Virus record (IMG/VR): IMGVR_UViG_3300031602_000021
Span: 1-30,425 of that record
Reading direction: 5' to 3' (one strand)
Source: a virus
DNA length: 30,425 nt
This document shows, one piece after another, positions 6,932 to 14,388 of this stretch (positions are counted from its first letter, which is position 1; each line of letters starts with the position of its first letter). Both the position numbers and the translations under genes were made by a program. The notes under the pieces were generated by a model, which did no database searches, was not told the DNA's origin, and worked only from the letters and a program-made list of their open reading frames with translations.

Positions 6932-8064
6932 TGTTAAAGTACTTTTTATTATTAGTGTGTATGTCTACTTCGGCATATGCAAACATTGGCGAGATTGCCC
7001 AACTTAAAGGTAAAGAAGGTGGTGCGGCGATTGAGCGTGATAACTCCGCAATAAGTGCGGAGAAGGGTACTGGAATACAAATGGATGATACGGCAGTTAC
7101 GGCTAACTCTGCCATGACTATCAACTTCATTGATGAGACAAGAGTTGACATAACAGAACACTCACGTCTTATCATTGATGACTTTGTTTATGACCCATCT
7201 ACTGGAAAGGGATCACTTGGTCTCAAAGCAAGTTTAGGAACAATCCGATACGCAAGTGGTCAGATTGCCAAAAATAGTAGACAAAGGGTAAGAATACGAA
7301 CTCCATCTGCAACGATTGGTGTTCGTGGCACAGACTTCATTATGGTTGTGGATGAAACAGGTGGTAGTATGGTCACATTACTTCCAAGTTGTGATACAGC
7401 AGGCATGTGCTACACAGGAGAGATAACAGTCGAGACGGATGTTGGATTTGTCGTACTTAATAAAGCATTCCAAGTTACGGTAGCATCAACTAGTAACAAT
7501 AAACCAACACCACCACTTTTGTTGGATATTGATGAAAGCATGATCAACCAACTGCTGATCCTACGTAAGCAGAATCCATACTTTGAAGAGCAAAGCAGAA
7601 TTCTAATTGAGAAACGACAGGCCGCAGACTTCCTTGGGTTAGACTTTCTACAGTATGAGGGGTTGGACTATGACGCCTTAGTTGATTCAATAGAGGGAAT
7701 TTGGCTTACTGAACTTGATTTGGACGTAGACTACCTTAAAGACTTACTGTATGATATGTTAGATCAATTGAATGAGGCATTAAAGAGATTGTTTAGTGAT
7801 GAACTTGCTGATCAGAATGCAATGCTACTGAGACAGGAAGCGAATATATATGGATTAGATCCATTGACAGGTATCTCCTTACTAAACCAAACACCTAATT
7901 GGGTGTTCTCTAGAAGAAATGATAGCGGAGAAAACTTCGTACAACTAAGATTAAATCAGGCATATGGTTATACTATAGATCTGCAACAGAACGATTGGGA
8001 GTTATATGACTACAGGTTGGGGGATAACACTGGCAACTCTATTGACATTTATCAGCAACGCTAG
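6931..8064 (+). CDS. Secreted FecR-domain protein with curlin-like tail
   Basis: 377 aa. Signal peptide (MLKYFLLLVCMSTSAYA), then a FecR domain (IGEIAQLKGK..., DDTAVTANSAMTINFIDETR, RIRTPSATIGVRGTDF) of the type that in bacteria senses or transmits envelope signals. A C-x5-C loop, CDTAGMC (C154, C160), follows, then a helical acidic middle (about 195-310). The C-terminal part is beta-like with curlin-type elements (TIDLQQND, NSIDIYQQ). The ATG overlaps the previous stop by one base and the end overlaps the second curlin gene by 59 bases. In bacteria, FecR genes often neighbour CHASE2 cyclases, as here. It may link the fibre to the cyclase, which is an inference. Confidence 0.88.
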   Translation: MLKYFLLLVCMSTSAYANIGEIAQLKGKEGGAAIERDNSAISAEKGTGIQMDDTAVTANSAMTINFIDETRVDITEHSRLIIDDFVYDPSTGKGSLGLKASLGTIRYASGQIAKNSRQRVRIRTPSATIGVRGTDFIMVVDETGGSMVTLLPSCDTAGMCYTGEITVETDVGFVVLNKAFQVTVASTSNNKPTPPLLLDIDESMINQLLILRKQNPYFEEQSRILIEKRQAADFLGLDFLQYEGLDYDALVDSIEGIWLTELDLDVDYLKDLLYDMLDQLNEALKRLFSDELADQNAMLLRQEANIYGLDPLTGISLLNQTPNWVFSRRNDSGENFVQLRLNQAYGYTIDLQQNDWELYDYRLGDNTGNSIDIYQQR

Positions 8065-8425
8065 TTTTGCTAATGACTTAGACATCACACAGATAGGTGA
8101 TGACTTTGTTCTAAATGTAAATCAAGATGGAGAGAACCATGAGGCAGAGATCATCGTTGACGGTGATGAAAACGATGTGGCGTTGATGCAGACAGGAGCA
8201 TCCAAATATGCATATCTTGATATGGATGGCACACCCCACGACTTTGATATATCTCAGACAGGATCTGGTAACCATTATTTGAGTATAAATATTACAACAG
8301 GAAGTATGGCAATAGCGGATATCAACTCAACGCAATATGGAACTAATAGTATGTCATATACAGTTAATGGAAGTTGTTGGGCAGATACTGGTTGTGCTCT
8401 TAATATAAGTCAGAACGGTAACTAA
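8006..8425 (+). CDS. Curlin-like repeat protein 2 (CsgB/nucleator-like)
   Basis: 139 aa with signal peptide (MTTGWGITLATLLTFISNASFA) encoded entirely within the overlap with the FecR gene. The mature protein has curlin-like units: DITQIGDDF, NVNQDGENHE, ALMQTGAS, DFDISQTGSGNH and LNISQNGN, the last at the C terminus. The only cysteines (C124, C130) flank a short CWADTGC loop. It is shorter than curlin-like protein 1, so a minor subunit or nucleator role (CsgB-like) is plausible but not shown. The stop overlaps the cyclase ATG by one base. Confidence 0.8.
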   Translation: MTTGWGITLATLLTFISNASFANDLDITQIGDDFVLNVNQDGENHEAEIIVDGDENDVALMQTGASKYAYLDMDGTPHDFDISQTGSGNHYLSINITTGSMAIADINSTQYGTNSMSYTVNGSCWADTGCALNISQNGN

Positions 8426-10458
8426 TGAAGAAACTATTGAGTCCTTGGTGGGCAATCTTAACCTTAGCAATCTTAGTATATACATTTGTATATCCATCTA
8501 ACTTTGTGCAAAGCATTAGACTAAACTACTTTGATCAACTGATCATTAACCAAGAGCCTGTAGATAATAACATCTATGTTGCAGAGATAGATGAAGAAGC
8601 TTTAAACAAATATGGGCAATACCCCTTTCCAAGAAACGTTTATGGTGATATAATAAAAGGTTTATATGATTCGGGTGCTGGTCTCGTGATTTGGACAATC
8701 ATGATGCCAGAAGAAGATCGTCTAGGTGGTGATGCATATATGGGTGATATTCTATACGATTATCCTGTAGTCCTAGCTTCACGCCCATCAGACAAAACTA
8801 AGAACGAACCTATCAATCCTGGTGCGGCTATTATCAATCCAGAACATATCCATGCAATTCTTCCATACGATGGTATAATTGCTAACGTCCCAATCATAGA
8901 ACAAAACTCTGTTGGTGCAGGGATCATTAGTACAGAACCAGAGATAGATGGTGTGGTTAGACGTATGCCAACCGTAGCAATGGTTGACGGTACACTATAT
9001 CCTAGCCTAGCACTTGAGACATTACGTGTTCTTGCAGGAGACATTAGCTTTCAAATCAAATTACAACCCAACGGCATAGAGAAGATGAGGATCCCTCAGT
9101 TCGGTATTATCCCGACTGACAGTGAAGGTCGTGTCTGGATCGATTGGAGCCAAAAGAGTAAGAGAGTGTCCATAACGGATCTACCAAACTTTGATGGTGC
9201 AGTTGTTATCGTTGACGTGACAGCCGCAGGTATAGCCAATCCTACTCCAACCGCTATGGGATCTGTATACGCAGGGGAAGTCCAAGCGGCAGTTCTAGGT
9301 ACAATGTTTAATGGAACTAACATCCAACGTCCCGATTGGGCACCAATGGCGGAACTACTTGCTATTGTGATTGGTGGTTTGGCTCTAATTGCACTAAGCA
9401 AATGGATGATAGTAGGACTGATTGCGACAGGTGCTCTTATCGGATCTGTCATACCATATTCTATGTACATGTATAACACGGAGAAGATGCTAATAGATGT
9501 GACAGCACCTACCATTGTCTTTGTAATCATAGCACTACAAGTATATGGTATTAAGTTTGTTAGAGAATTCTTAGAGAAACAAGCTATTAAGAAACAGTTT
9601 GGTGGATATGCTTCACCAGAAGTTGTGGAGATCCTACAGAAGAACCCACAACTAATTAAAGAAGGTCGGAAGAAAAAAGTAAGCATTGTATTTTCTGATC
9701 TTAGAGGTTTCACCCCATTGGGTGAATCGTTCGGAGATGATGTTAAAGGTTTGACAACAGTGATGAACAGTTATATGGATGCAATTACACAACCTGTGCT
9801 AGATGCCAACGGAATGATCATTAAATATATTGGTGACGCAACTATGCACATACATAACGCTCCAATCCCAGATCCCAGTCATCCAAAGACTGCGGTACAG
9901 GTTGGACTAAACATGCTAAAAGCAGTGGAGAAATTTAATGAAAAACTTATGGAACAAGGTAAACCGCAAGTCGGTATGGGCGCTGGCATTAATACTGGCA
10001 TTGGTTATATTGGGGAGATGGGTTCTACAGCCAGACACTCCTATGATATCCTCGGAGACAGTGTCAGTACAGCCGCTCGACTAGAGAGTGCATGCAAAGG
10101 GTATGGGGTTCTGTTAATTGTGGGACCCCATACCTACAGCCTAACGCAAAATGATTTCTTTTATTTACAACTTGACAATCTTGCCGTTAAGGGTAAGACT
10201 GTAGGGTTAACGATTTATACGGTATTAGACATTGACCTTAACAAACATGGTGTGGATATGCTCAATCACAACACCATGCATAACTTCTATGCAACACAGC
10301 ACTTTGACCAAGCTATCCACATCTGTAAAGATATGAAGGGTAAGTTCGAAGGCAAGATGGATGACTATTATGACATCTGGATTGAACGTTGTGAGTATAT
10401 GAAGACACAAGATCTCCCAAAAGATTGGGATGGCATCTTTAGAGCAACCACAAAATAA
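8425..10458 (+). CDS. CHASE2-domain class III adenylate cyclase
   Basis: 677 aa inner-membrane enzyme predicted to make cAMP from ATP. Order: N-terminal membrane helix (about 8-24), periplasmic CHASE2 sensor domain (about 30-300; FDQLIINQEP, DEEALNKYGQYPFPR), three closely spaced membrane helices (about 310-385), a linker helix, then the class III catalytic domain (about 417-600). Metal-binding aspartates D425 (FSDLRGF) and D471 (YIGDATM) are present. K467 and D541 are the adenine-choosing pair, so adenylate rather than guanylate. R552 is present, but the usual transition-state Asn is Ser548 (GDSVSTAARLE). A roughly 75-residue C-terminal tail is unassigned. Last gene of the curli operon, coupled by a one-base overlap. 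Confidence 0.93.
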   Translation: MKKLLSPWWAILTLAILVYTFVYPSNFVQSIRLNYFDQLIINQEPVDNNIYVAEIDEEALNKYGQYPFPRNVYGDIIKGLYDSGAGLVIWTIMMPEEDRLGGDAYMGDILYDYPVVLASRPSDKTKNEPINPGAAIINPEHIHAILPYDGIIANVPIIEQNSVGAGIISTEPEIDGVVRRMPTVAMVDGTLYPSLALETLRVLAGDISFQIKLQPNGIEKMRIPQFGIIPTDSEGRVWIDWSQKSKRVSITDLPNFDGAVVIVDVTAAGIANPTPTAMGSVYAGEVQAAVLGTMFNGTNIQRPDWAPMAELLAIVIGGLALIALSKWMIVGLIATGALIGSVIPYSMYMYNTEKMLIDVTAPTIVFVIIALQVYGIKFVREFLEKQAIKKQFGGYASPEVVEILQKNPQLIKEGRKKKVSIVFSDLRGFTPLGESFGDDVKGLTTVMNSYMDAITQPVLDANGMIIKYIGDATMHIHNAPIPDPSHPKTAVQVGLNMLKAVEKFNEKLMEQGKPQVGMGAGINTGIGYIGEMGSTARHSYDILGDSVSTAARLESACKGYGVLLIVGPHTYSLTQNDFFYLQLDNLAVKGKTVGLTIYTVLDIDLNKHGVDMLNHNTMHNFYATQHFDQAIHICKDMKGKFEGKMDDYYDIWIERCEYMKTQDLPKDWDGIFRATTK

Positions 10459-10461
10459 GAC

Positions 10462-10490
10462 TTGACAGCTAAACTCCTTTGTGTCATATT
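10462..10490 (+). promoter_or_regulatory. Sigma70-type promoter with conserved leader (copy 1)
   Basis: TTGACA (10462-10467), 17 bases, CATATT (10485-10490). The following 26 bases, including AGTTATGAAAGCAAATAGGA, match those at 23806-23831 except for one base and end in the ribosome site AGGAG. Confidence 0.82.
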
Positions 10491-10519
10491 AGTTATGAAA
10501 GCAAATAGGAGAGCGAATC

Positions 10520-10903
10520 ATGTATGACGATGATGTATTTTCAGACCTTCACAAAGAAGTCTATGGCTTCCGCCCTCGTGGTGTAATCATGGATAACTGG
10601 AACTCAATGGCACCTGCTGAAAAGCAAGCTCGTTGGGATCAGCTTTGCGAAGAGTTGGCATCTAATGCTGAGTTTGATCGTGTACAAGAGTTGAAAGCTG
10701 TTGCACAGGTAGAGCAAGACATCAAAGCATATATGAAGCTTGGTGCCCCCAATCGTGAAAGTGCTCTACGGTGGATGACCCAAACTGAGACATTCCATAA
10801 CAGTCAGTGTGTAGAAGGTTGGGTTTGGAAGCAAGGTATCTTGTTTACCGCCTATGGTAAGCGTTTGGTGACAGAACTTCTACAAATTGTCGAATATGCT
10901 TGA
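10520..10903 (+). CDS. Hypothetical protein, early-type transcription unit
   Basis: 127 aa soluble protein, acidic and rich in Glu, Gln and Trp (MYDDDVFSDLHKEVYGFRPR...), largely helical. The ribosome site AGGAGAG comes from the conserved leader. No family recognised. It lies in a group of small genes (10520-12625) driven by host-type promoters, a pattern usual for early phage genes that act on the host. The segment FDRVQELKAVAQVEQDI is amphipathic. The 3' end carries the -35 box of the next promoter. Confidence 0.78.
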   Translation: MYDDDVFSDLHKEVYGFRPRGVIMDNWNSMAPAEKQARWDQLCEELASNAEFDRVQELKAVAQVEQDIKAYMKLGAPNRESALRWMTQTETFHNSQCVEGWVWKQGILFTAYGKRLVTELLQIVEYA

Positions 10904-10928
10904 CACTTGATATCGAATCAGGTACAAA
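10900..10928 (+). promoter_or_regulatory. Weak sigma70-type promoter
   Basis: TTGACA (10900-10905) overlapping the end of the previous gene, 17 bases, then TACAAA (10923-10928), a poor -10 box. The downstream stretch AACAAAGAAAGCGAG resembles the leaders at 10491 and 23811. Confidence 0.45.
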
Positions 10929-10960
10929 GATGGTATAGAAACAAAGAAAGCGAGAATCAC

Positions 10961-11191
10961 ATGTTTAGAATTCCTAATTTTTACCAAGACGAAGTTTCCT
11001 TCCAAGAGGGTTGGAATACTATGAAACGCCATGGTCGTGGCGATACTCTTGAAGGTATGGAAGCTATGAACCGTTGTTGGGAAGAGCACTGTGCATCAGG
11101 TAATGAAGATGACGAATTCTTTGAGAACTATGAATACGAAGTAAATGCCTACAACGCCGTGTTCTCAAACATGCAACCAATGTTCGCTTAG
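10961..11191 (+). CDS. Small acidic hypothetical protein
   Basis: 76 aa, start chosen at 10961 (MFRIPNFYQDEVSFQEGW) because AGCGAG precedes it and the upstream in-frame part would overlap the promoter at 10900-10928. Very acidic C-terminal half (GNEDDEFFENYEYEVNAYNA) and several Met, Trp and His residues. No known family. An anti-host or DNA-mimic role would fit its acidity and early-type promoter, but nothing in the sequence proves it. Confidence 0.72.
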   Translation: MFRIPNFYQDEVSFQEGWNTMKRHGRGDTLEGMEAMNRCWEEHCASGNEDDEFFENYEYEVNAYNAVFSNMQPMFA

Positions 11192-11201
11192 GAGATATAT
11201 T

Positions 11202-11387
11202 ATGGAAACTTATACATTCAACGCATATGGGGTAACCTTTACTGAAGAGCACGGAACTTGTAGCCGTGCCATGGAAGCCGCCAACAAAGAACTCCTGTGG
11301 AAATTTGCAGGATCTAAAGATGGCGCATGGTTCCAAGTTGGGATCACTAATGCTTTTAATTGGGTTGAAGGAAACTTCTTCGATTAG
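11202..11387 (+). CDS. Small hypothetical protein
   Basis: 61 aa (METYTFNAYGVTFTEEHGTC...), start at 11202 with AGGAG eight bases upstream. Mixed alpha/beta composition, aromatic-rich (WKFAGSKDGAWFQVG, FNWVEGNFFD). One cysteine, no membrane segment. No family recognised. Probably cotranscribed with 10961-11191, from which it is separated by ten bases. Confidence 0.72.
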   Translation: METYTFNAYGVTFTEEHGTCSRAMEAANKELLWKFAGSKDGAWFQVGITNAFNWVEGNFFD

Positions 11388-11390
11388 GGG

Positions 11391-11419
11391 TTGACAACTC
11401 CGAATCAATATGCTATATT
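11391..11419 (+). promoter_or_regulatory. Sigma70-type promoter before the DUF932 gene
   Basis: TTGACA (11391-11396), 17 bases, TATATT (11414-11419). A second TATATT (11423-11428) is followed by AGTTATGAAAACAAGTGAAG, a variant of the leader seen at 10491 and 23811, but has no -35 box at the right distance. Confidence 0.85.
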
Positions 11420-11457
11420 GTTTATATTAGTTATGAAAACAAGTGAAGGGAAATACA

Positions 11458-12432
11458 ATGTCACATGAAGTAGAAATTATCGACGGTGTTGCTCAGATGG
11501 CTTATGCGGGCGATACGCCTTGGCATGGCTTGGGTACTCAGGTATCTAACGAACTCACTCCTGTTCAGATGATGCAAAAAGCGGGTCTTGATTGGAACGT
11601 CGAGAAGCACGATTCATTCGTGAACGTTAACGGTCAACAGATCAAGACAGGACAACAGTCCCTGATCCGTACATCTGATAACTCAGTTCTGACCAATGTT
11701 GGAGAGAATTGGAACCCTGTGCAGAACGAGACTGCGTTTGAATTCTTTGCGGAATACATTGCCGCAGGAGATATGGAGATGCATACTGCGGGATCGCTTA
11801 AAGGTGGTCAACAGGTATGGGCTTTGGCTAAGGTCAAGGAAAGCTTCGATGTCTTTGGTGATGATACAGTAGAATCATTCTTGCTGTTCTCCAATCCACA
11901 CATGTACGGTAAGTCAATCGATGTGCGCTTCACACCTGTTCGTGTGGTATGCAACAACACATTGACTATGTCTCTTAACGCTAACGATAAGCGTGTTGAG
12001 AAGGTGTCACACCGTAAAGCTTTTGATCCGCAACAGGCTAAAGAGCACTTGGGTATCGCACACGAGAAGTTTGAGAAGTATAAAGAGATGGCTCAGTTCA
12101 TTGGATCACGCCGCTACGGTGCCGAAGACCTCATCAACTTCTACAACGATGTGTTCCCACACACTGACACTAAGCGTAAGGTTGCCTCAGTGAAGACAGT
12201 TGATGATCTGTCACGTCAAGCAAAGAACTGCTATGATGTGTTAGAGAGCCAACCGGGAGCCAACTACGCCGAAGGATCTTGGTGGCAAGCATTCAACTCA
12301 GTAACTTATGTTACAGACCACGTTCAAGGTCGTAATGCAGAAAATCGTCTCCACAGCCAGTGGTTCGGCGCAAACCAAAACCGCAAGATGAAAGCGGCAG
12401 AGAAGGCAGTGCAATACGCACTGGCTTCATAG
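11458..12432 (+). CDS. DUF932 phage/plasmid-like protein
   Basis: 324 aa. Family signature near the N terminus, AQMAYAGDTPWHGLGTQV, then WNVEKHDSFV, SLIRTSDNSVLTNVGENW, and the conserved centre VDVRFTPVRVVCNNTL-type segment (here SIDVRFTPVRVVCNNTLTMS). DUF932 proteins are found on phages and plasmids, often beside DNA repair or anti-restriction genes. Their biochemical role is unknown. Start 11458 (MSHEVEII) has GAAGGGA upstream; the alternative GTG at 11443 adds five residues and lies in the leader. Strong promoter upstream and early-type context suggest early expression. Confidence 0.9.
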   Translation: MSHEVEIIDGVAQMAYAGDTPWHGLGTQVSNELTPVQMMQKAGLDWNVEKHDSFVNVNGQQIKTGQQSLIRTSDNSVLTNVGENWNPVQNETAFEFFAEYIAAGDMEMHTAGSLKGGQQVWALAKVKESFDVFGDDTVESFLLFSNPHMYGKSIDVRFTPVRVVCNNTLTMSLNANDKRVEKVSHRKAFDPQQAKEHLGIAHEKFEKYKEMAQFIGSRRYGAEDLINFYNDVFPHTDTKRKVASVKTVDDLSRQAKNCYDVLESQPGANYAEGSWWQAFNSVTYVTDHVQGRNAENRLHSQWFGANQNRKMKAAEKAVQYALAS

Positions 12433-12442
12433 GGGATATGTT

Positions 12443-12625
12443 ATGAAACTGATTATGGACAAACGTGATCCAGATCTATATGCCGAAGATGTTAGCGAAG
12501 CAGAGATGGTATCTCTGCAAGCTACTATAAAAACTCTTAACGTAGATCTTATGGTTGACAATTTCGAACAATACCAATTCTATGTAGAGAGTATCGGTAA
12601 TAAAGTGTTTATTCGCCGCAAGTAG
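12443..12625 (+). CDS. Small hypothetical protein
   Basis: 60 aa (MKLIMDKRDPDLYAEDVSEA...VFIRRK), starting ten bases after the DUF932 stop with AGGGGATAT upstream. Acidic N-terminal half and basic C-terminal end. No motif recognised. Probably cotranscribed with the DUF932 gene. Confidence 0.68.
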   Translation: MKLIMDKRDPDLYAEDVSEAEMVSLQATIKTLNVDLMVDNFEQYQFYVESIGNKVFIRRK

Positions 12626-12629
12626 ATGG

Positions 12630-12637
12630 TATAAATA
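12630..12637 (+). promoter_or_regulatory. TATAAATA box, late-type promoter
   Basis: Exact TATAAATA five bases after the previous stop and 26 bases before a TTG start that has AAGGAG (12651-12656) in front. Spacing fits a T4-type late promoter (start near 12643). Confidence 0.72.
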
Positions 12638-12663
12638 GTATCAACTTATCAAGGAGAAGTGAG

Positions 12664-13470
12664 TTGATATTAGCAACGCCACTAGAAGAACCAACAGGAT
12701 CAAGAGCCTTAGATTACGAAACAAAGGTTTTTGATATCATGAAATCCGCCATGATTGATGGATTAGATGTTGGTAGTGTTAATGGTGCAGGGTTCAGTAA
12801 CCAAGGCGCAGGAGATATTGAAGCAACTTACAGAGGTGAGCAATTCAATATTGAGGTCAAGCTTGACATGTTTCCACAGATGGGTGGTACGTCTATACGA
12901 ATAGACAGTAATGAAAAGACATGTACTCTTGTTCAGCCTGATGCAGTTGATGCTGATGCTATCCCATTCTTTATGAAAGCCGCTAAAGTGCAAGATGCTC
13001 CACTCAAGGTTTGGGTGGACTTCATTCGTAAACAAGAACCCAAAGAACTTCATAGCAAAGTGCCGTATACAATACCGTTTGGTTCGGTGACTAAAGAAGC
13101 TTGGATTGCCGCCAAGAATGCGGGCTTGTTAAAAGAAATGAATGCCACACGATCATTTCCCGATGCTAAGAACATTGCCAAGGCATACAATCGTAAGAAT
13201 GTTTATTACATTCAGATTGGTGGCGCAGGTCTATTCTATCTTGGCAAAAATCCCCTGAGACTACCCGTACCTGAGCTAAAAGGAGCTATCGACGTTGAGT
13301 TTCGATTAGGCGCATCAGGCAGTAAAGTACGCACGATTGGTGATAAAACCTATCGTGTTGTTGGTGCTGGTTATCGTTGTCAGGGTAGATTGAAATCTCA
13401 CGTCAAATCTAGATACAGCCTAGATAACGTCAAAGATCTTCACGAACTGTTTGAGGTAAAGAGCGTATGA
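12664..13470 (+). CDS. PD-(D/E)XK nuclease-like phage protein
   Basis: 268 aa. Begins with TTG at 12664, supported by AAGGAG seven bases ahead. The segment NQGAGDIEATYRG followed by FNIEVKLD (D51, E64, K66) has the D-x12-ExK spacing of PD-(D/E)XK nucleases. Later strands (NVYYIQIGGAGLFYLG) and a basic C-terminal region (GRLKSHVKSRYSLDN) could bind DNA. The family call rests on the short motif only. Placed behind a late-type promoter and ahead of head/structural proteins, it may process DNA during packaging or repair. Overlaps the next gene by four bases (ATGA). Confidence 0.75.
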   Translation: MILATPLEEPTGSRALDYETKVFDIMKSAMIDGLDVGSVNGAGFSNQGAGDIEATYRGEQFNIEVKLDMFPQMGGTSIRIDSNEKTCTLVQPDAVDADAIPFFMKAAKVQDAPLKVWVDFIRKQEPKELHSKVPYTIPFGSVTKEAWIAAKNAGLLKEMNATRSFPDAKNIAKAYNRKNVYYIQIGGAGLFYLGKNPLRLPVPELKGAIDVEFRLGASGSKVRTIGDKTYRVVGAGYRCQGRLKSHVKSRYSLDNVKDLHELFEVKSV

Positions 13471-13661
13471 AAATAGGATCCGTTTATTCAATACCATCTC
13501 AAGAGCAACTCTATGGGGTAGTAAACAGGACGAAGGCCGCACACAACATAGTGAGTGGTGTAACCGTACACCTGTCCGAAGAGTACCGCAAACTTCGGAA
13601 AGCACGTAAGGTTTTGCCTGTCGAATCAGTAAAAAATAGCCAAATTAAATCTTATAAATAG
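13467..13661 (+). CDS. Small basic hypothetical protein
   Basis: 64 aa, basic (SEEYRKLRKARKVLPVESVK), coupled to the nuclease-like gene by an ATGA overlap. The last codons contain the TATAAATA box of the next unit. No family recognised; the basic helix suggests nucleic-acid or head-interior contact, as context only. Confidence 0.68.
   Translation: MKIGSVYSIPSQEQLYGVVNRTKAAHNIVSGVTVHLSEEYRKLRKARKVLPVESVKNSQIKSYK
13653..13660 (+). promoter_or_regulatory. TATAAATA box, late-type promoter
   Basis: Exact TATAAATA at the 3' edge of the previous gene; expected start near 13666 leaves a leader of about 40 bases with GGGAAAG before the ATG at 13707. Confidence 0.72.
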
Positions 13662-13706
13662 TCTTAACAACGTAAGATATGGGAACTTCTGGGAAAGATG
13701 ACTAAA

Positions 13707-14387
13707 ATGACATTCAAAGATAAGCTATTAGAGAACCTTAAATTCAAGGCAACTAATGAGAAGGACGATCCTTGTTGGGATAGTCACAAACAAATTGGTA
13801 TGAAGAAAAAGGGTGGAAAAGAAGTTCCTAACTGTGTGCCTAAAGAAGAGGTAGAAGTAGTACAAGAACTCACTGCCGCCGAAAAGAAGCTTGTCAATAC
13901 AATGTATGACAAGAAGGGTAACCTTACTCCTCTTGGTAAAAAGGTCATGAACCATGGCAAGAAGCAGGGCGACAAAGGATTTGTTGAGTCTGTAAAAGCT
14001 CCATACGAAATTTACCACAAAGACTTCTCTGGTGCTATGCAACACGCATATGCGTCTGCCAAAAAGAACTACGGAATTACCGTTAAGCCTAGTGAAATTG
14101 ATGACAAGGTTGCTTCTGGTCCACGTAAGCCAGGAAATGGTAAGACAAACAGCTATCGCCTAAAGGGTGACAGGGGTGCTATTCAAGTACAAGTCTATAA
14201 CATGGGCAGTAAGTACGAATTGAATATGTACAAAGAATCTCTTGATGAGAACTTGAAGCTTATCAATCGTATTAAGAACTCTGGTGTTGTTAAGACTGGA
14301 TCCATGTCAAAGGATACTCCAGCAAAAAAGAAAGCCGAAGCAGAACGCCGTAAAGAGTACAACGCTTACCAAAAAAGTAAACGTTAA
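13707..14387 (+). CDS. Conserved marine-phage protein, head-associated candidate
   Basis: 226 aa, basic. The N-terminal segment CWDSHKQIGMKKKGGKEV followed by PNCVPKEE is a motif I know from several structural or hypothetical proteins of marine T4-like phages. A second domain (about 95-180: YHKDFSGAMQHAYASAKK, YRLKGDRGAIQVQVY) and a Lys-rich tail follow. The start at 13707 (MTFKDKLLENL) has GGGAAAG nine bases ahead, while the upstream ATG at 13698 abuts that site. No enzyme motif. It begins a run of basic, late-type genes to 19471, suggesting a head, core or packaging accessory role. Confidence 0.75.
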   Translation: MTFKDKLLENLKFKATNEKDDPCWDSHKQIGMKKKGGKEVPNCVPKEEVEVVQELTAAEKKLVNTMYDKKGNLTPLGKKVMNHGKKQGDKGFVESVKAPYEIYHKDFSGAMQHAYASAKKNYGITVKPSEIDDKVASGPRKPGNGKTNSYRLKGDRGAIQVQVYNMGSKYELNMYKESLDENLKLINRIKNSGVVKTGSMSKDTPAKKKAEAERRKEYNAYQKSKR

Positions 14388-14388
14388 C

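Noticed and set aside
9096-9713. 205-codon open frame on the - strand
   Set aside because: Shadow of the cyclase gene, no start context or family motif.
10495-10527. Ten-codon frame starting ATGAAAGCA in the conserved leader
   Set aside because: The ATG coincides with the expected transcription start; copy 2 has GTG instead, and the amino-acid sequences diverge after the first few residues.
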